In this document: piece after piece, positions 27,163-35,685 of the stretch
Position numbering within the stretch: the stretch's first letter is position 1
Layout of the letters: every line of letters begins with the position of its first letter
Assembly: GCF_011764445.1 (NCBI RefSeq)
Contig: NZ_BLPG01000001.1
Location: forward strand, 9,043,316-9,107,315
Source of the DNA: Phytohabitans rumicis
GTDB lineage: Bacteria; Actinomycetota; Actinomycetes; Mycobacteriales; Micromonosporaceae
Length of the DNA stretch: 64,000 bases
Direction of reading: 5' to 3'
Notes under the pieces: generated by a model
Databases searched by the model: none
Seen by the model: the letters and a program-made list of their open reading frames with translations, nothing else
Told to the model about the DNA's origin: nothing
Translations under genes and position numbers: made by a program

Positions 27163-28834
27163 GGGAGCATCACCGTCTTCGAGGTCACCGATGTCTGATG
27201 CACCGGGGGCGGCGACTGCCGCCCGGTTCGGCGGGCCAGTCGGGGGCGGGGCGTGCCGGGGGGTTGGTCGGTACCGCGTTCGGCGGCGTCGATCGCACGC
27301 CGCAAGCGGTGGGCGCGGCGGGCGTAGGGCCCGGACAGGGCGTTGAGTACGGCGAGTTCGATCCGTGCCATCGGCAGCGTCTCCGCCGTGACGGGGAGGT
27401 CTGGGGTTTCGTCCGGGGCATCGATGACCCGGGTGAAGGTGCGCCCGCCACCGCCCGGACGGTGGTGCGCGGCGATCGTCCGGATCACCCGCCCCGAGTC
27501 GTCGCGGGTGGAGCAGGCCAGCAACGCCTCGCGTACGCCGGTGACGAAGTCGATCTGGTTGGTGTCGGCGTTCCAGACGACCAGATCGCTGGTCACCACC
27601 TCGGCGAGATGGTGCGGGGCGGAGTTGGGCAGCATCGCCTGCTGGACCCGCCGTAGCAGCGGCAGGTCCAGGGGCGCGGCGGCGACGTATGTGGCGAGCC
27701 GGAAGGTCGTCGCGGAGGTCGCCTTCCGGAACCGGCTCACCCGGTCGCCGGGGGAGACCTGCTGCGGCGGCTCGGGCAGCAGGCGCGCCGCGGGGTCGAC
27801 CGCGTGGACGACGCCATCCACCCAGCTCGTCTTGCCGGTCACCAGCCGCGCCCACCACCCGATCCACCGGGCGTCCAGTTCGAGCACGGGTACCGGTAGC
27901 GACCGCTGGTCGGCCGGCGGTGTGAACGGGTCGGCGTACTCGTCCGGGTACCGGATGCGGAGCCGGTCGTTGGCGGAGACCGCGCGCGGCGCGCGGAGCC
28001 GGCAGCGCCTCGGCAGTAGGCCGGTGCGGTGCCAGTGTGCCTGTGGGAACGGGTTGAGGATCGCCAGCGGTCCTGAGCCGCCCCACATGCGAAGCAGCCC
28101 ATCGGTCCGCGGGTCTGTCCACAGCGGACTCGTGCCGTCCGTGAACACCAGCATCACCTGGCGGCCGGCGGGATCGATCAGCTCGGCCGGGCTGCGGGTC
28201 CCCCCACCCAGCCCGCGGACGCGGGGCCCTCCATGCCATCGCCCGGCGACAGCAGGAAAGTGCGGACACTGCGAAAGGCGCCATGCCGCTCCAACAGGAA
28301 ACGCAGCGCTGTCATCGTCGGCCGCCACACCGCCATCGACGGGCTGCCGTCCAGCACCAGGACGAGGCTGAGCCAGCGGGCCTGCAGCGGACGGCTCTGC
28401 GGCATCCACAGATCGGTGTCCGCGGCGTAGTCGGCGGTTGCCTCCTCATCCGGCTCCGTCTCGGTTGCCGACAGCACCCGGCGTTTGAACGGCCGCAGCG
28501 CCCGGCCGATCCGCTGGCTCCCTGGCAGCGCCGCGACCATGGGCTCGCCCAGCTCCTCGACGTCGAACGTCTCCGTCCGGGTGCGGACCGGATCGGAGCC
28601 GGAGCCCGCCGGAAGGTCTGGGGCGCCGGGTGGCTGGGTATCCGCCGGAAGGTGGGTGGCGGGGTCGGTGCTGGAAGCCGGACCGACCGGCGGCGGCCCC
28701 GCGGTCTCGGTGAAAGGTGCCGCGGGAGTGTGTGGCAGGTCGCTCTGGGCGGTCGCGGCCAGCCATAGGGCGTCCGCCAGTTCCTGCCAGCTGGGCGGAC
28801 CGGAGTAGCCGTTGGTCCCGTCGTCATGGTCCAC
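27163..28834 (-). CDS. vWA-like SAV_2336 N-terminal domain (frameshifted; probably fused to the NB-ARC/TPR protein)
   Basis: Starts at the ATG 28834, 12 bp after the MoxR stop. After a Pro-rich N-terminus, a von Willebrand A-like domain begins at about residue 150 with MIDAS motif Asp162-Gly-Ser164-Pro-Ser166 (LVLVLDGSPSMAVWRP). The frame then breaks in the C run near 28223. One added base joins it to the next frame, RVRGLGGGTRSPAELIDP then VMLVFTDGTSPLWTD, where the second metal-site Asp sits. A second single-base break between about 27190 and 27290 (best candidate the six-G run at 27258-27263) separates it from the NB-ARC part. With both bases restored one protein of about 1435 residues results. 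Confidence 0.72.
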
Positions 28835-28846
28835 TGTGGACCTCCG

Positions 28847-29902
28847 TCAGCGTTCTGCCGACAGCGAGTGCCACACCGCCGAGATGAGGCTCTGCCAGCC
28901 CTCGCCGTCGTCGGCGTACGCGCCGGAGGTGGTCAGGAACACCGCGTTCAGCAGCTGATCGCGGGCGAGAGCGTCGCTCGACATCCGGGCGAGGAAGTCG
29001 TCGATGAGCCCGCGTTGCTCGTCGCCGAGCTCGGGTAGCTGCGCGCGGATCATCACGGCCAGGTCGTCCGCGTCCGGTGGCTGCAACTCCAGGCGCAGGC
29101 AGCGGCGTAGGAAGGCCGGCGGAAACTCGCGCTCGCCGTTGCTGGTAATGACGACGATCGGGAACGCGTGGCAGCGCACCCACCCGTCCCGCACGGTCGC
29201 GGTGCGGTCCGGGTCGTCGGTGTACACCGACACCTCCGGCTCGCGCCGCCGTGCCCGGACGAGCTCGGGAACGGTGAACTCGCCGTTCTCGAAGGTGTGC
29301 AGCAGGTCGTTGGGCAGGTCGATGTCGCTCTTGTCGAGCTCGTCGATGAGCAGCACCCGCGGTCGGGGATAGCCGAGCAGCGCCGTGCCGAGCGGACCCA
29401 GCCGGACGAAGTCGCCGATGCTCACATCCGGGCCGGCCGGTCCGTCGGCGGCTTCCTTCGCGGCCTGCGCGCGACCAATGGCGTCGTACTCGTACAGGCC
29501 CGCGCGCAGGGTCGTCCGGCTGGTGATCGGCCACTGGAGCACGCGGCCGAGCCGGAGCTCTCGGGCGATCCGGAAGGCGATGCTCGACTTTCCCGTGCCG
29601 GGCAGCCCGGTGACCAGCAGCGGTCTGCGCAGCAGGATGGCGGCGTTCACCATGTCGCCCTCCCGGCGCGAGGGCCGGCGTAACCGGTCCGAGTCGATCT
29701 GGCCGAGCTTGCGGTCGACATCCTCGTCGTCCGGCGGGGCCGGCTGGGCTGGATGGCCGCGAAAAGTACGCCACCGCGGCGGATCCGGCAGCCGGGTGCG
29801 CGCATCGTCGTCTGCCGGGATGCCGTCGCCGCGGTAACGCCACCAGGCCGGAGCGCGGCGGCCGCCGTCGTGGACGGTGATGCGGTCATCGACATCGGTC
29901 AC
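28847..29902 (-). CDS. MoxR-type AAA+ ATPase
   Basis: 351 residues from a GTG that overlaps the upstream stop (GTGA). The N-terminal WWRYRGDGIPADDD and LPDPPRWRTF segment is characteristic of MoxR ATPases in actinobacterial ternary systems. The AAA+ core has Walker A GLPGTGKS (99-106), Walker B VLLIDELDKSD and sensor 1 IVVITSNGEREFPPAFLRRC. MoxR ATPases work with vWA proteins as chaperone-like remodelling pairs, and the vWA partner is the next gene. Third of the three core components of the vWA-MoxR-VMAP set. Confidence 0.9.
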   Translation of the reverse strand: MTDVDDRITVHDGGRRAPAWWRYRGDGIPADDDARTRLPDPPRWRTFRGHPAQPAPPDDEDVDRKLGQIDSDRLRRPSRREGDMVNAAILLRRPLLVTGLPGTGKSSIAFRIARELRLGRVLQWPITSRTTLRAGLYEYDAIGRAQAAKEAADGPAGPDVSIGDFVRLGPLGTALLGYPRPRVLLIDELDKSDIDLPNDLLHTFENGEFTVPELVRARRREPEVSVYTDDPDRTATVRDGWVRCHAFPIVVITSNGEREFPPAFLRRCLRLELQPPDADDLAVMIRAQLPELGDEQRGLIDDFLARMSSDALARDQLLNAVFLTTSGAYADDGEGWQSLISAVWHSLSAER

Positions 29903-31926
29903 GATCTCGGCCCTTCGTATACGGTTCGCTCCGGGTCGTCCCAGAGCAGTGCCAGGTGGCGCCCCGGGTGGTGCGGCTGGTCGGCCGCCGTCGCCGCCGC
30001 CCGGCGCAGCTCCGCGAGCCGGTCGCGCAGCAGTTCGGGCTCGTCTTCGGCGAGTTTTTCGATCAGCCGGATCGTGCTGCTGTCCAGCGGGACGCGGCGG
30101 TCCCACAGGATGACCGGCACGCCCGCGTTGAGGGCAGACCGTAGCTCGGCGCCGCCTTCGGACCGCTCGGGCGAGGTGCCGAGCGAGACGGTGGTTATCT
30201 CGGTGTCCGTGCGCAGTACGGCGTTCCACTGATCGAGGCTGTCGTCCGTAGCCGGGCGCCCCCAGTAGAGCCGGTGCCGGGCCGGCGGCCGCCACAGCGC
30301 CTTCCACCGGTCGGCCCACACCCGGTGGCGAAAGGTGGCGCGCATCCGGTCCAGGCTGCGTACGACGATGGGGTAGTCGAGGCACAGCGGGGTCGGTGCC
30401 GGCTCTTCCAACTCCGTACGCCACCACTCGACCGCCTCGTGCAACAAGTCGGTCGGCAGCAACAGTTCGATCTCGAACGGGCCCTGCCCGTCCCGCCACA
30501 CGGATTCGGCGTGCCGGATCGCCTCCTGCATCACCCGCTCCACCCGCTGGAAGGTGGTCCGGCGGGGCTCGCCCGGCTCCGGGTCCCAGCTGTCCGAGCG
30601 CCGCTGGATCCAGTACCTGACCTCGCACGCCTGCTGGTCGATCCCGTCGCGCTCGATCTGGATCAGCAGGCAGGGGCGGATAGGAGCCGCGGGCGCCGGG
30701 TCCGGTGGCTGGGGCTGCGCGCGCGGACCGGCGAGCCCGCGGCGGCGGCGTACCGCCTCGACGATCTGCAACTGGAGGGCCACCTGGTCGACGCAGTCGC
30801 GGATCCGGGACGCGAGCCGGCTGTCGCAGTGGGTGGCCACTTCCTCGGCCGCGGCGAGCGCCGGCGGCAGGTTCTCGGCATTCGCGTTGACCCCCAGCAG
30901 ATGGTGGAAGAGATCGGTGACGTTGTCCGGCGGTGCCGCCGGCATCGGTACGGCGTTGCCCACCGCCGCCCGCCACAGCCTCGGTAGGTCCAGCGGTGGT
31001 GCCTCGTCGAGCAGCGCCACCAGGCGGTCCGCCTGCTGGTCGGACATGAGCGCGATGACGCCGCTGCCGGTCACGGTGCGCCACACCGGAAAGGGCCGGC
31101 AGTCGGCGAGCAGGCGGCGGGTGAACCCGGCCGCGGTCAGTGACGCGTACGGGTGCCAGCGGTCGGTCTTGTGCCGGTCGCAGTAGTCGACCACGCCCCG
31201 CACCATGAACCACTCCACGCCGCGGCTTGTCGCGCTCGCCGCGACCCCGGCGGACTCCATCTCGAACGCCAGCACCTCGTGTCGGGTGGCCAGGTCGTCG
31301 CGGCGTTTCTCGTCCATCTGCAGGACGTCGGCGCAGCCGATCCGGCCATAGTGGATCTTCGGCTCGCCGTCGACATGGCCGCTCGCCGCGGGGGCCGGGT
31401 GGTCGATCATGTTGTCGCCGGCGTGGAGTTGGTCGGTCGTGGCCGGCGGCCGGGCGAACGTGGCCATCGGCTGCTCCCGGGCCGGCAGGAGCCACTCCTG
31501 CCAGGCCGGCGGGGCGCCGGTGTAGGCCGACTGTTGGATGCGCCGCACGGCGCGGAGCATCGCCATCGACAGGCCGCCGAGCGGGCGCCGCGGCTCGGCG
31601 ACGCCGGCGCGTTCCCTGGTATGTCCATAGTCGACGACCCCGCTGACCGGCACCACGACGTCGCCGAGGCGGACGTGACGCTCCGGGTGTTGTGGCGCGG
31701 GTACCCCGCCGGCGATCCCGGTGAGCAGGACACAGCGGATGCTCGGGAACGTCCGCAGGAGGTCTGTGCAGGTCGTCGCGGCGTTGCGGGTGTTGTCCAG
31801 GGCCATCGTGGTCAGCGCCACGCGGTGTGGCCGGTTCGGGTCGATGCTGTCCAGGTGGCCGATCCGGTAGTCGTGCGGGTCGTCGTCCACTCGCACCACG
31901 ACGGCGTCCCGCAGCAGCGCGGACAT
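29899..31926 (-). CDS. VMAP protein: nucleoside phosphorylase-like effector, effector-associated region and VMAP-C domain
   Basis: 675 residues from the ATG at 31926. Residues 1-280 resemble the MTA/SAH nucleosidase and purine phosphorylase fold (LLTGIAGGVPAPQ, VRLGDVVVPVSGVVDYG, VLAFEMESAGVAAS, WFMVRGVVDYCD). The middle (DRLVALLDEAPPLDLPRLWR) looks like an effector-associated domain plus linker. The last 230 residues match the vWA-MoxR associated protein C-terminal domain (EIELLLPTDLLHEAVEWW, LCLDYPIVVRSLDRM, GVPVILWDRR). The effector may cleave or transfer nucleosides or nucleotides. In-frame codons upstream read VTIGIIAPLAVEGAA, the family's first strand, but without ATG, GTG or TTG, so the true start is unclear. 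Confidence 0.82.
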   Translation of the reverse strand: MSALLRDAVVVRVDDDPHDYRIGHLDSIDPNRPHRVALTTMALDNTRNAATTCTDLLRTFPSIRCVLLTGIAGGVPAPQHPERHVRLGDVVVPVSGVVDYGHTRERAGVAEPRRPLGGLSMAMLRAVRRIQQSAYTGAPPAWQEWLLPAREQPMATFARPPATTDQLHAGDNMIDHPAPAASGHVDGEPKIHYGRIGCADVLQMDEKRRDDLATRHEVLAFEMESAGVAASATSRGVEWFMVRGVVDYCDRHKTDRWHPYASLTAAGFTRRLLADCRPFPVWRTVTGSGVIALMSDQQADRLVALLDEAPPLDLPRLWRAAVGNAVPMPAAPPDNVTDLFHHLLGVNANAENLPPALAAAEEVATHCDSRLASRIRDCVDQVALQLQIVEAVRRRRGLAGPRAQPQPPDPAPAAPIRPCLLIQIERDGIDQQACEVRYWIQRRSDSWDPEPGEPRRTTFQRVERVMQEAIRHAESVWRDGQGPFEIELLLPTDLLHEAVEWWRTELEEPAPTPLCLDYPIVVRSLDRMRATFRHRVWADRWKALWRPPARHRLYWGRPATDDSLDQWNAVLRTDTEITTVSLGTSPERSEGGAELRSALNAGVPVILWDRRVPLDSSTIRLIEKLAEDEPELLRDRLAELRRAAATAADQPHHPGRHLALLWDDPERTVYEGPRS

Positions 31927-32488
31927 CGCCGCTCCCTCGACCGCCAGTGGGGCGATGATTCCGATCGTGACGTCCCACCAACTCGACTCTGATTTGTTGC
32001 CTCGAGCCGGGGAGTCGAGGCGGGCGCCATTTCAGTTCACCGCCGCGGAGAAGGCGCCGAGTGGACTGCCCATTGCGTTATTCCAGAGTCGATCTTCCTC
32101 CACGCCAACTCGACGTACTCCAATCCTGAAAAAGGATCAAGACTGCGACCGCACAGGGAAAGGGGATCCACAGTATGACAAAGGAACCGTCGGTCGTACA
32201 GGTGGCTGTCCGCCGGAATCCCTCTTACGTGCCGAAAGTGAGATCGGCATCCGAATGATCTGAATCGTTGGGATCACCACGGCGGCCACTTCCACGATCG
32301 ACAAAACGATGATCGGAGGATCCCCGGCGAATATCAAATACGTGCATTATTGATGTTGTCCAATTGCCTGTCTCGCGCCCAATGGCCCGGGCATCGGCGC
32401 GGTCACCCCGTGTGCTTTGGTCCCGGGCGGCGGCGGGCATAATGACCTTGAGTCGGAGACGGCGAGCACCGGAGGCGGCAGGCGGCCC
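31927..32488. other. AT-richer spacer upstream of the VMAP operon
   Basis: About 560 bp of visibly lower GC than the rest of the window, especially 32030-32360. It should hold the promoter of the VMAP-MoxR-vWA operon, although the stretch just before 31926 probably also encodes its N-terminus. A 27-codon frame with a good ribosome site is listed separately. No other gene is convincing. The composition suggests an acquired or fast-evolving boundary. Confidence 0.5.
32175..32258 (+). CDS. Possible 27-residue peptide, unknown
   Basis: ATG with AGGGGA 8 nt upstream, reading MTKEPSVVQVAVRRNPSYVP and ending in SASE. It lies in the AT-richer spacer between the VMAP operon and the divergent yaaA-like gene. 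Ribosome-site spacing is ideal, but the length is too short for statistical support and no family is recognised. It may be chance. Confidence 0.25.
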   Translation: MTKEPSVVQVAVRRNPSYVPKVRSASE

Positions 32489-33274
32489 GTGATCATCTTG
32501 ATGCACAGCTCGAAGACCATGCGCCCGCCGGCGTCCGGCCCCGCGCCGACCGGCACGCCGGTGCTCCTGGACCGGGCGGAGGAGCTCGTCGCGCACGTGC
32601 GGACGCTGTCGCACGAGCAGCTCGCGCGGGTCATGGCCGTGTCCGCCGATCTGGCGGCCAAGACCGGCCGGCAGTACGCCGCGTGGAGCACCGCGGCGGA
32701 CCAGCAGGCACCGGCGGCCGGCAGCTTCGTCGGTGACATCTACAGTGGACTGCGGGTCGACTCGTTCGACCCGGCCGACCGGGCGTACGCGGACGCGCAC
32801 CTGCGCATCCTGTCCGGGCTGTACGGGATCCTGCGCCCCTTCGACGGCATCAGCCCGTACCGGCTGGAGATGGGCCACCGGCTCGCACCCGGCGTCGCCA
32901 AGAATCTCTACCAGTTCTGGGGCACCGCGATCGCCGAGCAGCTGCCCGGGTCCGGCCGCATCGTCAACCTCGCCGCCAACGAGTACAGCCGGACCGTGCT
33001 GCCGCACGTCGACCCGGACCGGGTGGTGACGCCGACGTTCCTCACCGTCGACCCCGCGTCCAAGCGGCCCAAGTTCGTCGTGGTCCACGCGAAGATCGCC
33101 CGTGGTTGCTTCGCCCGCTGGCTCGTCACCGAACGGGTCACGGACACCGCCGCGGCGATCCGTGAGTTCGCCGACATCGGCTACCGGTACGACGAGTCGC
33201 TCAGCTCGCCGAACGAGCCGGCCTTCGTGTGCCGGGAGTTCGGCGGCAAGGGCCTGTCGGTCCGGCTGACCTGA
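32489..33274 (+). CDS. yaaA: YaaA-family peroxide stress protein
   Basis: 261 residues starting at a GTG (VIILMHSSKTMRP). The pattern SSKTM near the N-terminus, GDIYSGLRVDSF, LRILSGLYGILRPFDGISPY, RLEMGHRL and the NLAANEYSR segment are diagnostic of YaaA (DUF328). In E. coli this protein limits intracellular iron and protects DNA under peroxide stress. The gene stands alone, 6 bp from the convergent stop of the next gene. Confidence 0.88.
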   Translation: MIILMHSSKTMRPPASGPAPTGTPVLLDRAEELVAHVRTLSHEQLARVMAVSADLAAKTGRQYAAWSTAADQQAPAAGSFVGDIYSGLRVDSFDPADRAYADAHLRILSGLYGILRPFDGISPYRLEMGHRLAPGVAKNLYQFWGTAIAEQLPGSGRIVNLAANEYSRTVLPHVDPDRVVTPTFLTVDPASKRPKFVVVHAKIARGCFARWLVTERVTDTAAAIREFADIGYRYDESLSSPNEPAFVCREFGGKGLSVRLT

Positions 33275-33280
33275 GCCGCT

Positions 33281-34654
33281 CTACGATATGCCGGACACGA
33301 TCCCCGGGACGTGCGGGCCGGCCGGCGGCACCAGCAGGTCCTTCTGCCGGATCACCTCCGCGCCCTGCTCGTCGGTCAGGTGGTAGCAGTCGGCGGCCTC
33401 GATCAGCGCGGTGGCCACGTAGCGAAGATCGTTCTCGACGTACGTGAACACGTCGCGGAGGCGGTCGCGCGCGGTGTTGAACAGCGGATACGACGTCGGT
33501 GCCAGGAAGGTCTGGTCGAAGGGGATCTCCAGTTGGTACAGGACGTCGCGGGCCTGCTGGTAGAGGTCGGCGGCGTTGGGCAGGTCGACGTATCCGGCCC
33601 GGTAGAGCTCCATGATGGACACCACGACCTTGTCGCGTCCGATCGGGGTGCCGGGCACGGACTGGACGGACATCGTGCGGAACGTGTCGTCGCCGATGGT
33701 GATGCCCGGGTTGGGTTCGCGCGCGAGCGTGGGGCTCGCGTAGCAGGTCGTGCTGTTCAGGTCGGTGTCCAGCGCGCCGCGGATCACGTCGTCGTTGTCG
33801 GCCAGCCGGCGGTCGAACTCGGTGAGCGCGTCCCACGTCGACAGCACGACGTCCTGGGCCGTGGCGCCGGTGACGACCATCTGCCCGGGGTCGGTCTCCT
33901 CGGTCACCGACATCAGCGTCGACACGGTGCTGAACGCGAGGGAGGTGCCGCCGATGACGATGTCGGCGCCGCCGGTGGCGATCGTCAGCCCGACGGCGCT
34001 GAGCACGATGCTGAACAGGCTGAAGGTGTTGCCCCAGCCGGGCGCGGCGGGGTCGGTGTTGGCGCTGGTCGGGTTGATCGCGGCGAAGGCGGCGATGCCG
34101 AGCCTGGCGATGTTGATGAGGTCCTTCTGGCCCTTCAGGGCGGCCTGCCGGTACGACTCCGTGATGACCGTGAGCTCCCGCAGGCAGGCCATCTGCTGCG
34201 CCGCCGCCGTCTCGAACGGGGCGATGAAGGTCAGCAGGAAGGCCGCCGCGCCGTCGCCCGCCCAGTCCTCCCAGTCGATCATCACCTTGACGTCGCCGAC
34301 CCACTGGTCCGCCGCGCGGTGCACCTTTCCGTACGGCGTCCACGAGTGGCCCTCGTCCTCGTGCCGGCCGCCGAGCTTGTCGCGCATGACCGTGAACGGG
34401 TGCGGGCTCAGCTCGTAGTAGCCCTCGAACCGGGTCACCAGCTCGTCGAGGGACTGGGTGAAGCGCCGGTACGCGTCCCGCTCGGCCTGGATGTACTCCA
34501 GCGCGTACCCCGGATAGCTGCTGTCCGGCAGGGAGAGCAGCTCGCCGTCGGCGTCGAAGCCCAGGCCGCGCCGTTCCAGCTCGGCGGCGTACGCGTCGAG
34601 CGCCTCGCCCTTGAGCTCGTGGACCTTCTCGCGCAATACCTCTTTGAAGGACAT
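33281..34654 (-). CDS. Hypothetical protein with hydrophobic core and helical N-terminus
   Basis: 457 residues from the ATG at 34654 (GGAGGGGGC just upstream). The N-terminal 170 residues are helix-rich and charged with a WEDWAGDGAAAFLLTF segment reminiscent of WXG100/ESX-type helical hairpins. Two small hydrophobic stretches follow (FSLFSIVLSAVGLTIATGG and ADIVIGGTSLAFSTVSTLMS), then a mixed C-terminus ending in coiled sequence. I do not recognise a family with confidence. An ESX-linked or membrane-inserting secreted protein is one possibility. No partner genes are adjacent. Confidence 0.6.
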   Translation of the reverse strand: MSFKEVLREKVHELKGEALDAYAAELERRGLGFDADGELLSLPDSSYPGYALEYIQAERDAYRRFTQSLDELVTRFEGYYELSPHPFTVMRDKLGGRHEDEGHSWTPYGKVHRAADQWVGDVKVMIDWEDWAGDGAAAFLLTFIAPFETAAAQQMACLRELTVITESYRQAALKGQKDLINIARLGIAAFAAINPTSANTDPAAPGWGNTFSLFSIVLSAVGLTIATGGADIVIGGTSLAFSTVSTLMSVTEETDPGQMVVTGATAQDVVLSTWDALTEFDRRLADNDDVIRGALDTDLNSTTCYASPTLAREPNPGITIGDDTFRTMSVQSVPGTPIGRDKVVVSIMELYRAGYVDLPNAADLYQQARDVLYQLEIPFDQTFLAPTSYPLFNTARDRLRDVFTYVENDLRYVATALIEAADCYHLTDEQGAEVIRQKDLLVPPAGPHVPGIVSGIS

Positions 34655-34722
34655 GGCCCCCTCCAGCAGCGGGCACATCCTACCGAGACATCGACGAGCG
34701 TGGCGACCAGTAGCGTTGAGGA

Positions 34723-35685
34723 ATGCAGGAACGGGTCATCCTGGTGGTCGGCTACGACGGGGCGGAACTGCTCGACATCGCCTGCGTCACGTCCAGCCTG
34801 GACATCGCGAACAGGATCGGCGCCAACCCGCCGTACCGGGCCGTGCTGGCCACGCCCGGCGAGCACAGCATCACGTGCGATTCGGGGCTACAGCTGCACG
34901 CGCAGGCGGCGCTGGAGCGGTTCAACGCCCCGATGGACACGCTGCTGATCTCCGGCGGCCTTGGCCACACCCAGGCCGCGGCCAGCCAACTGCTGGTCGG
35001 CCACGTCCGGCGGCTGGCCACGCTGGCCCGCCGGGTGGCGTCGGTCTGCACCGGGGCGACCGTGCTGGCCGAGGCCGGGCTGTTGACCAACCGCCGCGCC
35101 ACCACCCACTGGATGTACGCCGAGCAGCTGGCCCGCAGCTATCCCGAGGTCCAGGTCGACCCGGATCCGATCTACATCCGGGACGGCCACATCGCGACGT
35201 CCGGCGGGGTCACCAGCGCGCTCGACCTGACCCTGGCGTTCATCGAGGAGGACCACGGGATGGCGCTGGCCCGGGGCGTCGCGCTCGGCGTGGTCGCGTA
35301 CCTGCAACGGCCCGGGGCGCAGGCGCAGATGAGCATGTTCCTGGCCCGCCGGTCCACCGACGACCTCGTGGTACGCCGGACGACCAACCACATCGTGAGC
35401 CACCTCGGCGACGACCTGAGCATCTCCGCGCTGGCCGCCATCGCCGGCGTCAGTGAGCGGCACCTGTCCCGGCTGTTCCTCACGTACGTCCACGAGGCGC
35501 CCGCGCAGTACGTACGCCGGGCGCGGACCGAGGCGGCCGCGCACCTGTTGACGTCGACCGAGCTGCCCGTGGCGGCGGTGGCGCGGCGGTGCGGGTTCGG
35601 TACGACGGAGACGCTGCGGCAGGCGTTCCTCACGCACTACTCGGTGCCGCCCTCGCGGTACCGGCTCGACCACCAGAGCTCATGA
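34723..35685 (+). CDS. GlxA-type AraC regulator with DJ-1/PfpI sensor domain
   Basis: 320 residues. The N-terminal DJ-1/PfpI-like domain (VILVVGYDGAELLDIACVTS, LLISGGLGHTQAAA) has the nucleophile-elbow cysteine in VASVCTGATVLAEAGLL. The C-terminal AraC pair of HTHs contains LSISALAAIAGVSERHLSRL and TELPVAAVARRCGFGTTETL. Such regulators respond to small metabolites through the DJ-1 domain, which usually lacks enzyme activity. It overlaps the convergent ppk2 gene by 6 bp. Confidence 0.88.
   Translation: MQERVILVVGYDGAELLDIACVTSSLDIANRIGANPPYRAVLATPGEHSITCDSGLQLHAQAALERFNAPMDTLLISGGLGHTQAAASQLLVGHVRRLATLARRVASVCTGATVLAEAGLLTNRRATTHWMYAEQLARSYPEVQVDPDPIYIRDGHIATSGGVTSALDLTLAFIEEDHGMALARGVALGVVAYLQRPGAQAQMSMFLARRSTDDLVVRRTTNHIVSHLGDDLSISALAAIAGVSERHLSRLFLTYVHEAPAQYVRRARTEAAAHLLTSTELPVAAVARRCGFGTTETLRQAFLTHYSVPPSRYRLDHQSS

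Noticed and set aside
29903-31981. Long extension of the MoxR frame upstream through the VMAP gene
   Set aside because: The upstream part is low-complexity Arg/Pro/Ala sequence in the shadow of the VMAP protein; the GTG at 29902 overlaps the VMAP stop in the usual GTGA way.
32137-32337. 66-codon minus-strand frame with a hydrophobic stretch in the AT-rich spacer
   Set aside because: Starts at a TTG without a ribosome site and overlaps the better-placed short plus-strand frame; no family resemblance.
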